Of a stretch of 64,000 nucleotides of DNA, positions 19,929 to 29,215 are shown in pieces (the stretch's first letter is position 1; every line of letters begins with the position of its first letter). The translations under genes and the position numbers were made by a program. Source of the DNA: Pasteurellaceae bacterium Pebbles2 (GTDB taxonomy: Bacteria > Pseudomonadota > Gammaproteobacteria > Enterobacterales > Pasteurellaceae); contig LVZA01000001.1 in assembly GCA_023101505.1 (NCBI GenBank), positions 806,001 through 870,000 on the forward strand, given 5' to 3'. Below the pieces are notes generated by a model that saw only the letters and a list, made by a program, of their open reading frames with translations, was not told where the DNA came from and ran no database searches.

Positions 19929-20498
19929 TTAAACCAAAGCCCAGATATTTGGCAACAAATCGTACATTAATCGGTTTAGCCAAAATAGCCCGAAAGCGAG
20001 CAACATTGGGGAAAAGTCGATCATTCCTGTTTTCGGTAAAATGCGACGAATTGGCGCTAATACAGGCTCGCCTAATTGATATAATAAATAGGAAAATGGG
20101 TCGTTGCCACGGCGGAACCAGCTTAAAATTGCACCGATAAAAATAATATATAAAATCATTTCGCCCCAAATTTTGCCGATGCTGAGCAAGCCGATAAGTG
20201 CAAAGTTGCCGATATTAGCGGAAAGCCATTCTTGCGACCACATTCCACTGAAAATAGCGATTAAGGGATATTTCACCAAACCTAGCACAAAAACCAAGAT
20301 CAGTGCAGCAATGTCTACGCCTTTTTGAGCTTTAAAAGTTTTACGCAGTGGGTTTAACACGGGGTTGGTAATTTTTACGATAGTTTGCGATAAGGGGTTA
20401 TAGAAATCGGCTTTGCAATATTGTAGCCACATACGCAACATTACCATCAGCATATAAACACCGAATAAAGTGTCAATTAGATATTGAATAGAATTCAT
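19929..20498 (-). CDS. YggT family integral membrane protein
   Basis: 189 residues from ATG at 20496-20498 (MNSIQYLIDTLFGVYMLMVM). An upstream in-frame ATG would add 22 unrelated residues and overlaps no clear ribosome site. It holds two copies of the YggT domain, each with a conserved block: CKADFYNPLSQTIVKITNPVLNP (about 28-50) and GNDPFSYLLYQLGEPVLAPIRR in the second half. The function is unclear; roles in osmotic tolerance or membrane organisation are reported for relatives. It lies 67 bases after mtlR on the same strand. Confidence 0.88.
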   Translation of the reverse strand: MNSIQYLIDTLFGVYMLMVMLRMWLQYCKADFYNPLSQTIVKITNPVLNPLRKTFKAQKGVDIAALILVFVLGLVKYPLIAIFSGMWSQEWLSANIGNFALIGLLSIGKIWGEMILYIIFIGAILSWFRRGNDPFSYLLYQLGEPVLAPIRRILPKTGMIDFSPMLLAFGLFWLNRLMYDLLPNIWALV

Positions 20499-20565
20499 AT
20501 TTTTCTCGTATTTAATGGAATTTAATTTAAAGATAGGGGCAAAGGCGCAGAAAATCAAGGGCAAA

Positions 20566-21081
20566 TTACAGCGGGCTTTCCACTTGTAATTGGCGATAAA
20601 TATCGGTAATGGTCAGGCTTAAGCAAGAACGCAATAATTTTTCTTGGCGTAAGTGCTTCATTTGAAACACTAAAGAATTGGGATCGTCGTGATTTTCAGG
20701 GAAATTGAGCAATTTTTTGTCTTGAAGTAAGTGGAGCGAACGTGCGAAATTTAGCACGATTTCATCAATAAAATCATACTCTTTTTCGTCATTATTCAAT
20801 TTTTCTTTCATTGTGAGAAAGGCGCAGATATCTTCATAAACCTCGTGTTTTAACACGCCCAAACCGAGCAACACTTTCAAGCGAATGTTTAAATCACACA
20901 ATGGCCCTGAAGTTTCAAATAGACTTTCCACCACCGATTTCACCACAAAATCAGTTTTACGAAATACTCGATTAATTAATTGATCAACGGCTTCATCAAA
21001 AATCGCTACCGTCGCCGTGATAAAGCCACGAATGGTGGTCGCTTCATTTAATTTTTCATAAATGGGATCTTCTGAAAGCAA
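20566..21081 (-). CDS. mtlR: Mannitol operon repressor MtlR family protein
   Basis: A 171-residue all-helical protein of the MtlR/FumE family. Family blocks are AVDQLINRVFRKTDFVVKSVVESLFETSGPL and DLNIRLKVLLGLGVLKHEVYEDI. It should repress mtlA-mtlD expression, although how MtlR acts on DNA is not obvious from sequence. It probably starts at TTG (complement of 21079-21081), seven bases after an AAGGA ribosome site; no upstream ATG fits. It is the third gene of mtlADR, 159 bases after mtlD, with an uptake-signal hairpin in the gap. Confidence 0.9.
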   Translation of the reverse strand: MLSEDPIYEKLNEATTIRGFITATVAIFDEAVDQLINRVFRKTDFVVKSVVESLFETSGPLCDLNIRLKVLLGLGVLKHEVYEDICAFLTMKEKLNNDEKEYDFIDEIVLNFARSLHLLQDKKLLNFPENHDDPNSLVFQMKHLRQEKLLRSCLSLTITDIYRQLQVESPL

Positions 21082-21173
21082 AATCTCGTCCTTGTTCGTT
21101 GAAAATTTTTGTTGCTTTGCTTTTTCACTTCTCTCTACTTATTGGCGATAACGCCTAAATGAGAAAGAACACA

Positions 21174-21227
21174 AAGTGCGGTGTAAAACGGCATAATTCC
21201 AAAACTACCGAAAATGACACCGCACTT
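21174..21227. terminator. Inverted uptake signals between mtlD and mtlR
   Basis: AAGTGCGGT (21174-21182) and ACCGCACTT (21219-21227) form an extended stem (with GTGT...ACAC) and a long loop. It may lower mtlR expression relative to mtlD. Confidence 0.6.
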
Positions 21228-21240
21228 TGAACGCTAAGCC

Positions 21241-22392
21241 TTAGGCAATCGCTGCATAAGCCGTCGCAATTTGGTTAATAATGGCATCGTCTTGCAATTC
21301 GGTATATTTTTTCACCGTCGCTACAACGCCATTATCGGCTAAAGATTGTGCCAATTCCACCGCTTGCGGATCGTCTTGGTTGCGGTAAGTTAAGGCATAA
21401 GCAGCAGCTTTGATTAAGTTTTCATTTGGCAAGCCGTATTCCAATGTGCCACGTAGCGGCTTAATTAAGCGGTCGTTGTGGCTTAATTTACGCAAAGGCT
21501 GGCGACCCACACGATCTACATCATCAACCAAATATGGATTTGCAAAACGTTTTAGGATTTTTTCGATATAAGCGGCGTGAGCTTGTGGCTCGAAACCATA
21601 GCGTTTAATGAGCACCGCACCGCTTTCTTGCATCACCGATTTCACGAAGTTTTTCACTTCGCTATCTTCAATGCTTTCTTTCACAAATTGATGCCCTTTA
21701 GCTTTGCCATAATAAGAGGTTACGGCGTGTCCTGTGTTCAAGGTGAATAATTTGCGTTCAACGAATGCCATTAAGTTATCGGTAAGTTCCATTCCTTTAA
21801 TCGCTGGAATGTCGCCTTTAAATTGGCTTTGATCCACAATCCATTCGCTAAATTCTTCCACGGTAACTAATAAAGGATCGTTTTCATCAGGTTGCACAGG
21901 CGGCACAATGCGATCCACGGCACTGTCCACAAAGCCGACTAATTGCTCTGCTTTGTCTTTGATCGCTGGGTTTAAATGGCTAAACACTTCTTCTTTTAAG
22001 AATGTCGTGCCACGCACCATATTTTCGCACGCAATGATATTAAACGGCTGTTCGTTGCCAGCGGCAAAGCGAGCTTCAATCCCTTTGGCAAGGGTACTGG
22101 CGATAATTTTCAACACCGTCGGCCCAACTGCGGTGCTAATTAAGTTAATTTCGTGGAACAAAGCGATAACATCAGCTTCATTTTTAGAATTAACGCCTGT
22201 TACATTTTGCACCTTTTCCACGGTGTTCAGGCTGTCGCCGACGATTTTAACGTTATAAGATTGTTGGCTTTTGAGTAAGTCGATAACGCTGTCATTCACG
22301 TCTGCAAAAATCACTTGCACGTTGCTGTCTGCCAATAATTTGCCAATAAATCCACGCCCGATATTGCCTGCACCGAAATGTAATGCTTTCAT
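21241..22392 (-). CDS. mtlD: Mannitol-1-phosphate 5-dehydrogenase
   Basis: A 383-residue NAD-dependent enzyme converting mannitol-1-P to fructose-6-P. It has an N-terminal Rossmann start [20 protein letters not shown] and the polyol-dehydrogenase active-site triad in [12 protein letters not shown] (K-x4-N-x2-H, about residue 213-222). [18 protein letters not shown] is also conserved. It lies 75 bases after mtlA. Compare the diverged paralog at 61128-62291, where the same motif reads NAEHA. Confidence 0.97.
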   Translation of the reverse strand: MKALHFGAGNIGRGFIGKLLADSNVQVIFADVNDSVIDLLKSQQSYNVKIVGDSLNTVEKVQNVTGVNSKNEADVIALFHEINLISTAVGPTVLKIIASTLAKGIEARFAAGNEQPFNIIACENMVRGTTFLKEEVFSHLNPAIKDKAEQLVGFVDSAVDRIVPPVQPDENDPLLVTVEEFSEWIVDQSQFKGDIPAIKGMELTDNLMAFVERKLFTLNTGHAVTSYYGKAKGHQFVKESIEDSEVKNFVKSVMQESGAVLIKRYGFEPQAHAAYIEKILKRFANPYLVDDVDRVGRQPLRKLSHNDRLIKPLRGTLEYGLPNENLIKAAAYALTYRNQDDPQAVELAQSLADNGVVATVKKYTELQDDAIINQIATAYAAIA

Positions 22393-22467
22393 TTTTTTCT
22401 CCGAAACTTGATTAAACGAAATCGGCGTAGTTAAAAAACTACGCCATTTTCTACCGCACTTTTGTGC

Positions 22468-24354
22468 TTATGCTTGTAATAATTCTAGCACTTTTTCTAC
22501 GTCAGTGGTGCTAGTTAAAAGCGCAATCGCTTCTTCGCTGTCTAAGGCGTTGGTAATTGCGGTTAATACTTGAACGTGTTCGTTATTGCGAGCCGCGATA
22601 CCAATCACTAATTTTGCCACGCCATCGTCTTCATCTTCCACAAAGCGTACACCCTCTGGATATTGACACACGACGATACCGGTTTTTAACACCGCATCTT
22701 TGGCATCTGCCGTACCGTGTGGCACTGCTAATCCCTCGCCTAAGTAAGTAGAAACTAATTCTTCACGAGCGAACATTGCATCAACATAGCTTGGTTGTAC
22801 GAAGCCTGCTTTCACTAATTGCTCACCAGCAAAACGAATCGCTTCGGCTTTATCGTTCGCTTTTAAACCTAAGAAAATTTGATCTTTGCTTAAGCTAAAG
22901 GTTGTGCCGTTTACTTCAACTGTTTTTTCTTCAACAACGGGAACTGCTGCGTTACTTTCGCTAGAAAAATGTGCTTTTAAGTCGCTGACTAAACCGTCGT
23001 AGAATTTGTTATCTAAGAAGTTTTGTAGTGAGAAGTGCATTGCATTTGGCACTTGTTGTTTTGCACGCAAGGTTAAATCTTGGTGGGTAATAACAAGGCG
23101 AGCATCTTCTGGTAAGTCATTGATTGCACAGTTGGTTACTTCTAATGGTAAACCTGCATCTTTGACTTTTTTGCGTAACATACTTGCACCCATTGCACTT
23201 GAACCCATTCCTGCATCGCAAGAAACGAATACTTTTTTCAAGCCAACGAAGTTAGTTACCACGCTTTGATTTGCATTATTGCCTTTCATTGCTTTTGAGG
23301 CTGCTTGCATTTCTTCTAAGCTATTTGCACTGTCTTCTTTTTGGATTTTTAAGAAGAAAGAAGCAATCACAAATGACACAGCACAAGCGGCAACCACAGA
23401 TAAAATCACACCGAAGAATGAGGCTTTTGGTGTCATCGCTAATACCGCAATGATTGAGCCTGGTGAAGCAGGTGCTTGTAAGCCCGCGTTAAATAAAACT
23501 AACGTGAACACGCCTGTTGCACCACCTGCGATAACCGCAAGTAATAAACGTGGGTTCATTAATACATAAGGGAAATAAATTTCGTGGATACCGCCGAAGA
23601 AGTGGATAATCGCCGCACCGCCTGAAGTTTGTTTCGCCGAACCTTTGCCGAATAACATATAAGCAAGCAACACGCCTAAACCTGGGCCTGGGTTCGCTTC
23701 AATTAAGAAGAATACAGATTGACCTAATTCTTGCGATTGTTGAATACCTAACGGCGAGAAGATACCGTGGTTGATTGCGTTATTTAAGAACAAAATCTTA
23801 GCAGGTTCAACAAAGATCGACGTTAATGGCAATAAATGGTTACGCACTAACACATCAACGCCAGCGGCTAAAACCTCAGATAAAGATTTCACCACAGGAC
23901 CGACAACATAGAAGAATAAAATCGCTAAGATCATACCAATAATGCCTGATGAGAAATTATTCACTAACATCTCAAAGCCACTTTTGATTTTGCCATCAGC
24001 CCATTTATCAAAAGATTTAATCGCCCAGCCACCTGTTGGACCGGCAATCATCGCACCAAGGAACATTGGAATATCCGTCCCCACGATCACGCCTGCGGTG
24101 GTGATTGCACCCACAACCGCACCACGGTCGCCGCCGACTAATTTACCACCAGTATAACCAATTAATAATGGCAATAAATAAGTAATCATTGGACCAACCA
24201 ATTTCGCTAATTGCTCATTTGGCACCCAACCCGTTGGAATGAAAAGGGCGGTGATAAAGCCCCACGCAATAAATGCCCCGATATTAGGCATCACCATATT
24301 TGATAGGAAACGTCCAAAACTTTGGATTTTCACTTTTGCACTTGCTGATAGCAT
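22468..24354 (-). CDS. mtlA: PTS mannitol permease EIICBA
   Basis: 628 residues from ATG at 24352-24354 (MLSASAKVKIQ), preceded by GAGG. It takes up and phosphorylates mannitol. Domain order: IIC membrane part (about 1-340) with the GGIHE substrate motif at about 254-258; IIB (about 370-460) with the phospho-cysteine in SCDAGMGSSAMGA; IIA (about 485-628) with the phospho-histidine in GLAVPHGT. All phosphotransfer residues are present. It heads mtlADR behind three CRP palindromes, so catabolite control is likely. Confidence 0.97.
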   Translation of the reverse strand: MLSASAKVKIQSFGRFLSNMVMPNIGAFIAWGFITALFIPTGWVPNEQLAKLVGPMITYLLPLLIGYTGGKLVGGDRGAVVGAITTAGVIVGTDIPMFLGAMIAGPTGGWAIKSFDKWADGKIKSGFEMLVNNFSSGIIGMILAILFFYVVGPVVKSLSEVLAAGVDVLVRNHLLPLTSIFVEPAKILFLNNAINHGIFSPLGIQQSQELGQSVFFLIEANPGPGLGVLLAYMLFGKGSAKQTSGGAAIIHFFGGIHEIYFPYVLMNPRLLLAVIAGGATGVFTLVLFNAGLQAPASPGSIIAVLAMTPKASFFGVILSVVAACAVSFVIASFFLKIQKEDSANSLEEMQAASKAMKGNNANQSVVTNFVGLKKVFVSCDAGMGSSAMGASMLRKKVKDAGLPLEVTNCAINDLPEDARLVITHQDLTLRAKQQVPNAMHFSLQNFLDNKFYDGLVSDLKAHFSSESNAAVPVVEEKTVEVNGTTFSLSKDQIFLGLKANDKAEAIRFAGEQLVKAGFVQPSYVDAMFAREELVSTYLGEGLAVPHGTADAKDAVLKTGIVVCQYPEGVRFVEDEDDGVAKLVIGIAARNNEHVQVLTAITNALDSEEAIALLTSTTDVEKVLELLQA

Positions 24355-24436
24355 TTTGAACCTCAATAAGATTGACTATTTAGTATCCGCAAAATACCAC
24401 AGCGATATTTAAAGACAAAATTTTTTTCACCAAAAA

Positions 24437-24452
24437 TGTGAAGTAGATCACA
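24437..24452. promoter_or_regulatory. CRP-type site TGTGAAGTAGATCACA
   Basis: Nearest to mtlA (about 83 bases from its ATG). It matches the CRP consensus halves TGTGA and TCACA with correct spacing. Confidence 0.85.
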
Positions 24453-24480
24453 AAATATTTTTCCAGCAAATATTTAAAAA

Positions 24481-24496
24481 TGTGATACAGATCACA
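24481..24496. promoter_or_regulatory. CRP-type site TGTGATACAGATCACA
   Basis: Second of three, centred 44 bases from the first. A perfect TGTGAT...ATCACA palindrome. Confidence 0.88.
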
Positions 24497-24520
24497 ATAT
24501 TGAGGTTAAACTCATTTTTA

Positions 24521-24536
24521 TGTGATCAAGATCACA
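24521..24536. promoter_or_regulatory. CRP-type site TGTGATCAAGATCACA
   Basis: Third of three, centred 40 bases from the second. The near-helical spacing suggests cooperative or redundant activation of mtlA. Confidence 0.88.
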
Positions 24537-24679
24537 TTTTAAAAACCAAAAAATAATGAAAATTGACACCGCACTTTTTATTACCAAAGTGAGTAAATGA
24601 AGCAAAACTGCGGTTTATTTTTCCTTATTTTTGATTTTTTCGTTATAATGTTAAGTTCACTAGCAAGAGGATTTGCCCG

Positions 24680-24931
24680 ATGACTGAATATAATAAATTA
24701 CGCATAGAATGGGATTGTCGCCGAGGTATGTTGGAATTAGATAAAGTGATTATGCCCTTTTACCAACGCTATTTCGATCAACTTTCTGATCAGAAAAAAC
24801 AGATTTTTATTCGTTTATTAGCCTGCTCGGACTTACAACTTTTTTCTTGGTTTTTTAATCGTGTTGAAGCGGCAGATAGCGAATTGCAAGCAATGGTTGA
24901 AGAAATTCAACATAAACTCCAACTCGGTTGA
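24680..24931 (+). CDS. sdhE: Succinate dehydrogenase assembly factor SdhE family
   Basis: An 83-residue all-helical protein that helps insert covalent FAD into flavoproteins such as the succinate dehydrogenase or fumarate reductase A subunit. The RGMLE motif is present in WDCRRGMLELDKVIMPFY (about residues 10-27). AGAGGA precedes ATG. It lies 120 bases before rpoE. Confidence 0.93.
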   Translation: MTEYNKLRIEWDCRRGMLELDKVIMPFYQRYFDQLSDQKKQIFIRLLACSDLQLFSWFFNRVEAADSELQAMVEEIQHKLQLG

Positions 24932-24961
24932 TGATTTTTTATAAAAATTTTTAAATAATCT

Positions 24962-24989
24962 GAACTTTTAATTAAAACATTGCTCTAAC
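24962..24989 (+). promoter_or_regulatory. Candidate sigma-E promoter of rpoE
   Basis: GAACTT (24962-24967) and TCTAAC (24984-24989) are 16 bases apart, matching the sigma-E pattern. It lies about 60 bases before the rpoE start, consistent with autoregulation as in E. coli. Confidence 0.6.
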
Positions 24990-25051
24990 CCAGTATAACC
25001 ACTTGTGTTGAAGCAGTTAAAACAAACTTCACGCAAGTTACAAGAGATAAT

Positions 25052-25627
25052 ATGGCTGAACAAATTACCGATCAGGCTTTAGTAGAAAGAGTACAGCAAG
25101 GGGATAAAAAAGCCTTTAATTTGTTGGTTTCTCGTTATCAGAATAAAGTAGCGGGCTTGCTCACACGCTATGTGCCACGTAACGATATTCCTGACGTGGT
25201 GCAAGAATCCTTTATCAAAGCATATCGCTCAATGGATTCTTTCCGTGGTGAAAGTGCTTTTTATACTTGGCTTTACCGAATTGCTGTAAATACGGCAAAA
25301 AATTATTTAACGGCTCAAGGTCGCCGTCCACCGAACGAAGATATTTTGGCAGAAGATGCAGAATCCTACGATTCGGGTGTACATTTGCGTGATGTTGATA
25401 CGCCAGAAAATGAATTACTTTCCGCTGAATTGAAAAAAATTGTTTTTGATACGATTGAAAGTATGCAAGAAGAATTAAAAACAGCGATTACCTTGCGAGA
25501 ATTAGAAGGTTTAAGTTACGAAGAAATTGCCGAAATTATGGATTGTCCAGTCGGTACAGTACGTTCTCGAATTTTCCGAGCAAGGGAAATTATTGAAAAT
25601 AAAATCAACCCTTTATTACAACGCTAA
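25052..25627 (+). CDS. rpoE: RNA polymerase sigma-E factor
   Basis: A 191-residue ECF sigma factor for envelope stress. Region 2 includes DVVQESFIKAYRSMDSFRGES and FYTWLYRIAVNTAKNYL (about 48-93). Region 4 includes ITLRELEGLSYEEIAEIMDCPVGTVRSRIFRARE (about 148-181). It starts the rpoE-rseA-rseB-rseC operon. Confidence 0.98.
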   Translation: MAEQITDQALVERVQQGDKKAFNLLVSRYQNKVAGLLTRYVPRNDIPDVVQESFIKAYRSMDSFRGESAFYTWLYRIAVNTAKNYLTAQGRRPPNEDILAEDAESYDSGVHLRDVDTPENELLSAELKKIVFDTIESMQEELKTAITLRELEGLSYEEIAEIMDCPVGTVRSRIFRAREIIENKINPLLQR

Positions 25628-25685
25628 CACAGCGAAATTAAAGGGAATAACCAAGCAAAACAAAACGAGTAAATCGGGGTTTACT

Positions 25686-26264
25686 ATGCAAAAAGATGTG
25701 CAAAAAGAGTTACTTTCCGCTTATATGGACGGTGAACAAGTAAGTAACGAATTCACTGCAACATTATGTCGTGATGAAGCATTGCAACAAGATTGGGCGA
25801 ATTTCCACGCTATTCGTAGCGTAATGCGTGAAGAAAGTGCGGTCTTTTTAGGCGCAGATTTTACCGCCAAAATGGACGCTTTAATCGATGCCGAGCCAGC
25901 ACTTCAAATGTCGCAACCAACACCTGATGAAGTTGCCGATTTACCATTTATGCAAAAATTAAAAGCGATGTTTGCGCCATTAACACAAGTTGCCGTGGCT
26001 GCAGCAGTGTGTTTAGTAGCGGTGTTAGGCGTGCAAAGTTTCAACGCAAACCAAGCCGACAAATCTGCCGATACGCCTGTTTTGCAAACCTTGCCATTTA
26101 ATAAAGATGTGCAACAAGTGAGCTATAACGCACCAAGCAAAGATGTTATTACCAACGAACAAGTTGAACAAAAAAATAAACGTATTGGTGTGATGTTACA
26201 AAGCTATGAATTGCAACGTCGCTTGCACGCCGACAGCGTGAGCTTAGGGCAAAGCCAAAAATAA
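25686..26264 (+). CDS. rseA: Anti-sigma-E factor RseA
   Basis: 192 residues from ATG at 25686 (MQKDVQKELLSAYMDGEQ), because this matches the conserved RseA N-terminus; a longer frame from 25527 overlaps rpoE. The cytoplasmic sigma-binding domain (about 1-90) is followed by one membrane helix (TQVAVAAAVCLVAVLGVQ, about 101-118) and a periplasmic part that DegS and RseB would act on. Confidence 0.93.
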   Translation: MQKDVQKELLSAYMDGEQVSNEFTATLCRDEALQQDWANFHAIRSVMREESAVFLGADFTAKMDALIDAEPALQMSQPTPDEVADLPFMQKLKAMFAPLTQVAVAAAVCLVAVLGVQSFNANQADKSADTPVLQTLPFNKDVQQVSYNAPSKDVITNEQVEQKNKRIGVMLQSYELQRRLHADSVSLGQSQK

Positions 26265-26284
26265 TGCACAGTAATAATTAAACG

Positions 26285-26313
26285 ATCACCACCCTTTTGC
26301 GGTGGTGATTTTG
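26285..26313 (+). terminator. Hairpin between rseA and rseB
   Basis: ATCACCACC (26285-26293) pairs with GGTGGTGAT (26301-26309), with a short T stretch. Being inside the operon, it could set lower rseB/rseC levels. Confidence 0.75.
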
Positions 26314-26375
26314 TTTCCAATTTTGTATAAAATTTAATTACGTTTTATTCTATTTTATTAAAGCCGAGTTTGTTT

Positions 26376-27350
26376 ATGTTAAAAACAATCAAAAAATTCA
26401 CCGCACTTTCTTTGCTCAGCTCGCTATTAATGTCGCTTTCGTTCAGCGTTTTGGCAGAACAAACGCTACAGCCGAAGCAATTAGTAAGCGCAATGACCAA
26501 AGCGCAAGCGCAGTTAAATTATCAAGTTTCCTTTGTGCAAACTAATTTGGCAGATTTACAAAGTTTTCGCTACAAACACGTTTCTTTGAATGAAAAAAGC
26601 TATGCACAACTCTCCTCTTTAGGCGGAATGAAACAAGATATTATTCGCCGTGATGATTTGGTCAGTTATTTTCAGCCAAATTTTGCGCCATTTACGATTA
26701 AAGCGCACCATATTGTCGATTATCTCCCCAATGTGATGTCAGCCAATATTGATAAATTAGCCGAAAATTACGATTTCTCAGCGCTAGGGCGAAATCGTGT
26801 AGCAGATCGCTTAGTACAAGTGATTAAAGTAATGCCAAAAGATAATTTCCGCTATCAATATGTGCTGTTTATTGATGAAGAAACGCATCTATTATTGCGC
26901 AGCGATATGTTGGATAGAGATGGTAATTTGTTGGAAAGTTTTCAAGTTATAAACTTATATATTGGCAATGAAATCAATCAATTAGCGGAAGATCTAAAAA
27001 ATGTAAATTTTCCACCATTATTAAGCGAAGCTGCGCCTAAAAATACACCGACACTTAACTGGCAAACTAAATGGCTACCAAAAGGATTTAGCTTAATTAA
27101 TGAAAAATCCCAGCCAGAAGAAAAAGATAGTGAAAATATGATCGAAAGCCGTTTATATAGCGACGGGTTATTTTCATTTACTATTTACGTGGCGGATAAA
27201 ATCATTCCTGAACGCCAAGAAAATCTATGGCAGCAAGGTGCAAACACGATTTATAGCGAAAATATTGGCGACAAAGAAATCACTTTGATCGGGCAAATTC
27301 CGTCATCAATCGCCAAACGTATCGTGCAAGACATCGAGCTTGGAAAATAA
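26376..27350 (+). CDS. rseB: Sigma-E regulatory protein RseB
   Basis: 324 residues from ATG at 26376; a TTG six bases earlier is less likely. The signal peptide ends near VLAEQ. The MucB/RseB fold senses lipids or mislocalised lipopolysaccharide and shields RseA from DegS. Blocks include SFRYKHVSLNEKSYAQLSSL and the C-terminal LFSFTIYVAD. An uptake signal is encoded in the signal peptide (KFTALSLL). Confidence 0.93.
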   Translation: MLKTIKKFTALSLLSSLLMSLSFSVLAEQTLQPKQLVSAMTKAQAQLNYQVSFVQTNLADLQSFRYKHVSLNEKSYAQLSSLGGMKQDIIRRDDLVSYFQPNFAPFTIKAHHIVDYLPNVMSANIDKLAENYDFSALGRNRVADRLVQVIKVMPKDNFRYQYVLFIDEETHLLLRSDMLDRDGNLLESFQVINLYIGNEINQLAEDLKNVNFPPLLSEAAPKNTPTLNWQTKWLPKGFSLINEKSQPEEKDSENMIESRLYSDGLFSFTIYVADKIIPERQENLWQQGANTIYSENIGDKEITLIGQIPSSIAKRIVQDIELGK

Positions 27351-27353
27351 ATT

Positions 27354-27788
27354 ATGATGAAAGAAATCGCTGTGGTAATCGCCTATGAAAATGGCGTTGC
27401 TACTGTAAAATGCCAATCGCAAGGCGGCTGCGGAAGTTGTGCAGCCAAAGCCGCTTGCGGCACGTCTATGCTTTCTGAACTGACAGGCGAAAGAGGCGAG
27501 CACATTCTAACGATTAACACGATTTCACCACTCAAAATTGGGCAAACAGTTGAAATCGGCTTACAAGAAAAATCGCTACTTTTCTCCGCACTTTTACTCT
27601 ATATCGTACCATTATTAACGATTTTAACGACAGCAATCCTCGGCGATTATCTTTTCAAACAAGAACTATTCAGTGCCATTTTTATCTTTTTTTGTACCGC
27701 ACTTTCATTCATTATCGTGCGCTCTTATGCCCAAAAAGTGCAAAAAAAATCGGCATTCCAGCCGATTTTATTAAAAATTATTTCTTAA
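27354..27788 (+). CDS. rseC: SoxR-reducing / positive regulator RseC
   Basis: A 144-residue inner-membrane protein. The N-terminal cysteine cluster CQSQGGCGSCAAKAACG (about 21-37) and two membrane helices in the C-terminal half are the RseC pattern. It may modulate sigma-E or supply redox function for SoxR or thiamine synthesis. It starts three bases after rseB and its stop codon overlaps the convergent srmB stop. Confidence 0.9.
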   Translation: MMKEIAVVIAYENGVATVKCQSQGGCGSCAAKAACGTSMLSELTGERGEHILTINTISPLKIGQTVEIGLQEKSLLFSALLLYIVPLLTILTTAILGDYLFKQELFSAIFIFFCTALSFIIVRSYAQKVQKKSAFQPILLKIIS

Positions 27789-29146
27789 AGTGCGGTATTT
27801 TTTTCAAGCGTTTTTTCGCTCGCTTTATCCGCCGATTTTTCAGTAGTAGGCTTACGTCGCTTACCGATATTTTTGGTGTCTTTATGACGTAATTTCAGTT
27901 TTTTCTGATCCGCCTTTTTCTTCTCTTCTTTTTTCGCTTTCAAGCGTGCTTTCGATTTTTTGCTCACCGTTTTCACTTCACCGTCTTTCGGTGCTTTGGT
28001 GCGAGGTTCAAGCCCCTCAATTAACCGTGGTTTAAGCAATTCTTCAGTATAACGCTTAATTTTGCCTAGCAAGTTGTAATCGTGTGCTTCAACAAAAGAA
28101 ACTGCCGTGCCTTTTTTACCCGCTCGAGCGGTCCGCCCAATGCGATGCAAATAGGTGTCGGCACTATATGGCAAATCAAAATTCATCACGTGGCTGACAT
28201 CATCAATATCAATGCCTCGTGCCGCAACGTCCGTCGCCACCAGCACAGTAACAATACCATTTTTTAGCTTATCAATCGCATTATTACGTTGTGTTTGTGC
28301 CATTTCGCCCTCTAAATAGGTGCTACGAATACCCCGTTTACGTAAGGTTTCCGATAATTCACGCACATCTTCACGACGACGCACAAAGACAATGCCACGG
28401 CTCACGGCTTCTTGTTCAATAAAACGAGCTAACAATTTGATTTTATGCTCATTATTGTCAGCGTGATAATACCATTGATTAATTTTTTTCCGCTCACGGC
28501 GACTTGGTTCGGCATCAATTTTCACTGGATCTTGCAATAAACGATCGGCAAAATCCACTAATAATTCGCCCTCAAGGGTGGCTGAAAACAACATCGTTTG
28601 CTTACGCCAACGAGTTTCTGCGGCAATCTTTTCCGCATCTTGCCCAAAGCCCATTTGCAACATTCTGTCCGCTTCATCGAAAATCAAAATTTCCACCGAA
28701 CGGCAATCGAAATTTTCTTCCTTGATATACTGCAACAAACGCCCAGGGGTTGCCACCACCAAATCTTGGTTTTTGTTAAACACATCACCGTGGTTCTGAT
28801 ACGCCACACCGCCCGTAATGGTCGCAATGCTTAAATGGGTGAATTGTGCCAATTCCTCCGCCTGTTCCGCCACTTGCATTGCAAGCTCTCGGGTTGGAGT
28901 CAGCACCAAAATACGAGGTGCGCCTGGGTGTCGGCGTGGATTGTCTAATAAATGCTGAATAGCAGGCAACAAAAACGCTGCGGTTTTACCCGTGCCAGTC
29001 GGGGCAGAACCAAGCACATCACGTTCCTCCATTGCGGCAGGAATAGCGGCTTCTTGCACCGCCGTTGGGCGAGTGTAGCCTTTTTTAGTTAAAGCTTTCA
29101 GCAACTCGGGGGCAAGGTCAAATTCTTCAAAAGTCGATAGGGACAT
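27785..29146 (-). CDS. srmB: DEAD-box ATP-dependent RNA helicase SrmB
   Basis: 453 residues. Helicase motifs are in order: APTGTGKT (about 50), PTRELA, TGG, TPGRLL, DEADRM (about 155), SAT (about 188), ATDVAARGID and HRIGRTARAG (about 330). The C-terminal 75 residues are lysine-rich. SrmB assists early 50S assembly. The last codons (NTAL, stop) are written inside an uptake signal that overlaps the rseC stop. Confidence 0.94.
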   Translation of the reverse strand: MSLSTFEEFDLAPELLKALTKKGYTRPTAVQEAAIPAAMEERDVLGSAPTGTGKTAAFLLPAIQHLLDNPRRHPGAPRILVLTPTRELAMQVAEQAEELAQFTHLSIATITGGVAYQNHGDVFNKNQDLVVATPGRLLQYIKEENFDCRSVEILIFDEADRMLQMGFGQDAEKIAAETRWRKQTMLFSATLEGELLVDFADRLLQDPVKIDAEPSRRERKKINQWYYHADNNEHKIKLLARFIEQEAVSRGIVFVRRREDVRELSETLRKRGIRSTYLEGEMAQTQRNNAIDKLKNGIVTVLVATDVAARGIDIDDVSHVMNFDLPYSADTYLHRIGRTARAGKKGTAVSFVEAHDYNLLGKIKRYTEELLKPRLIEGLEPRTKAPKDGEVKTVSKKSKARLKAKKEEKKKADQKKLKLRHKDTKNIGKRRKPTTEKSADKASEKTLEKNTAL

Positions 29147-29215
29147 TTTTTTCTCTCAATGATATGATCAAAATTATGCTAAATTATACCGCACTTTCAA
29201 CCAATAAGGGGATTT

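Larger units (their letters stand above)
24367..24679. other. Divergent control region between mtlA and sdhE
   Basis: Contains three CRP-type palindromes at 24437-24452, 24481-24496 and 24521-24536, an uptake signal near 24570, and a -10 like TATAAT at 24644-24649 for sdhE. No coding sequence is seen. Confidence 0.75.
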
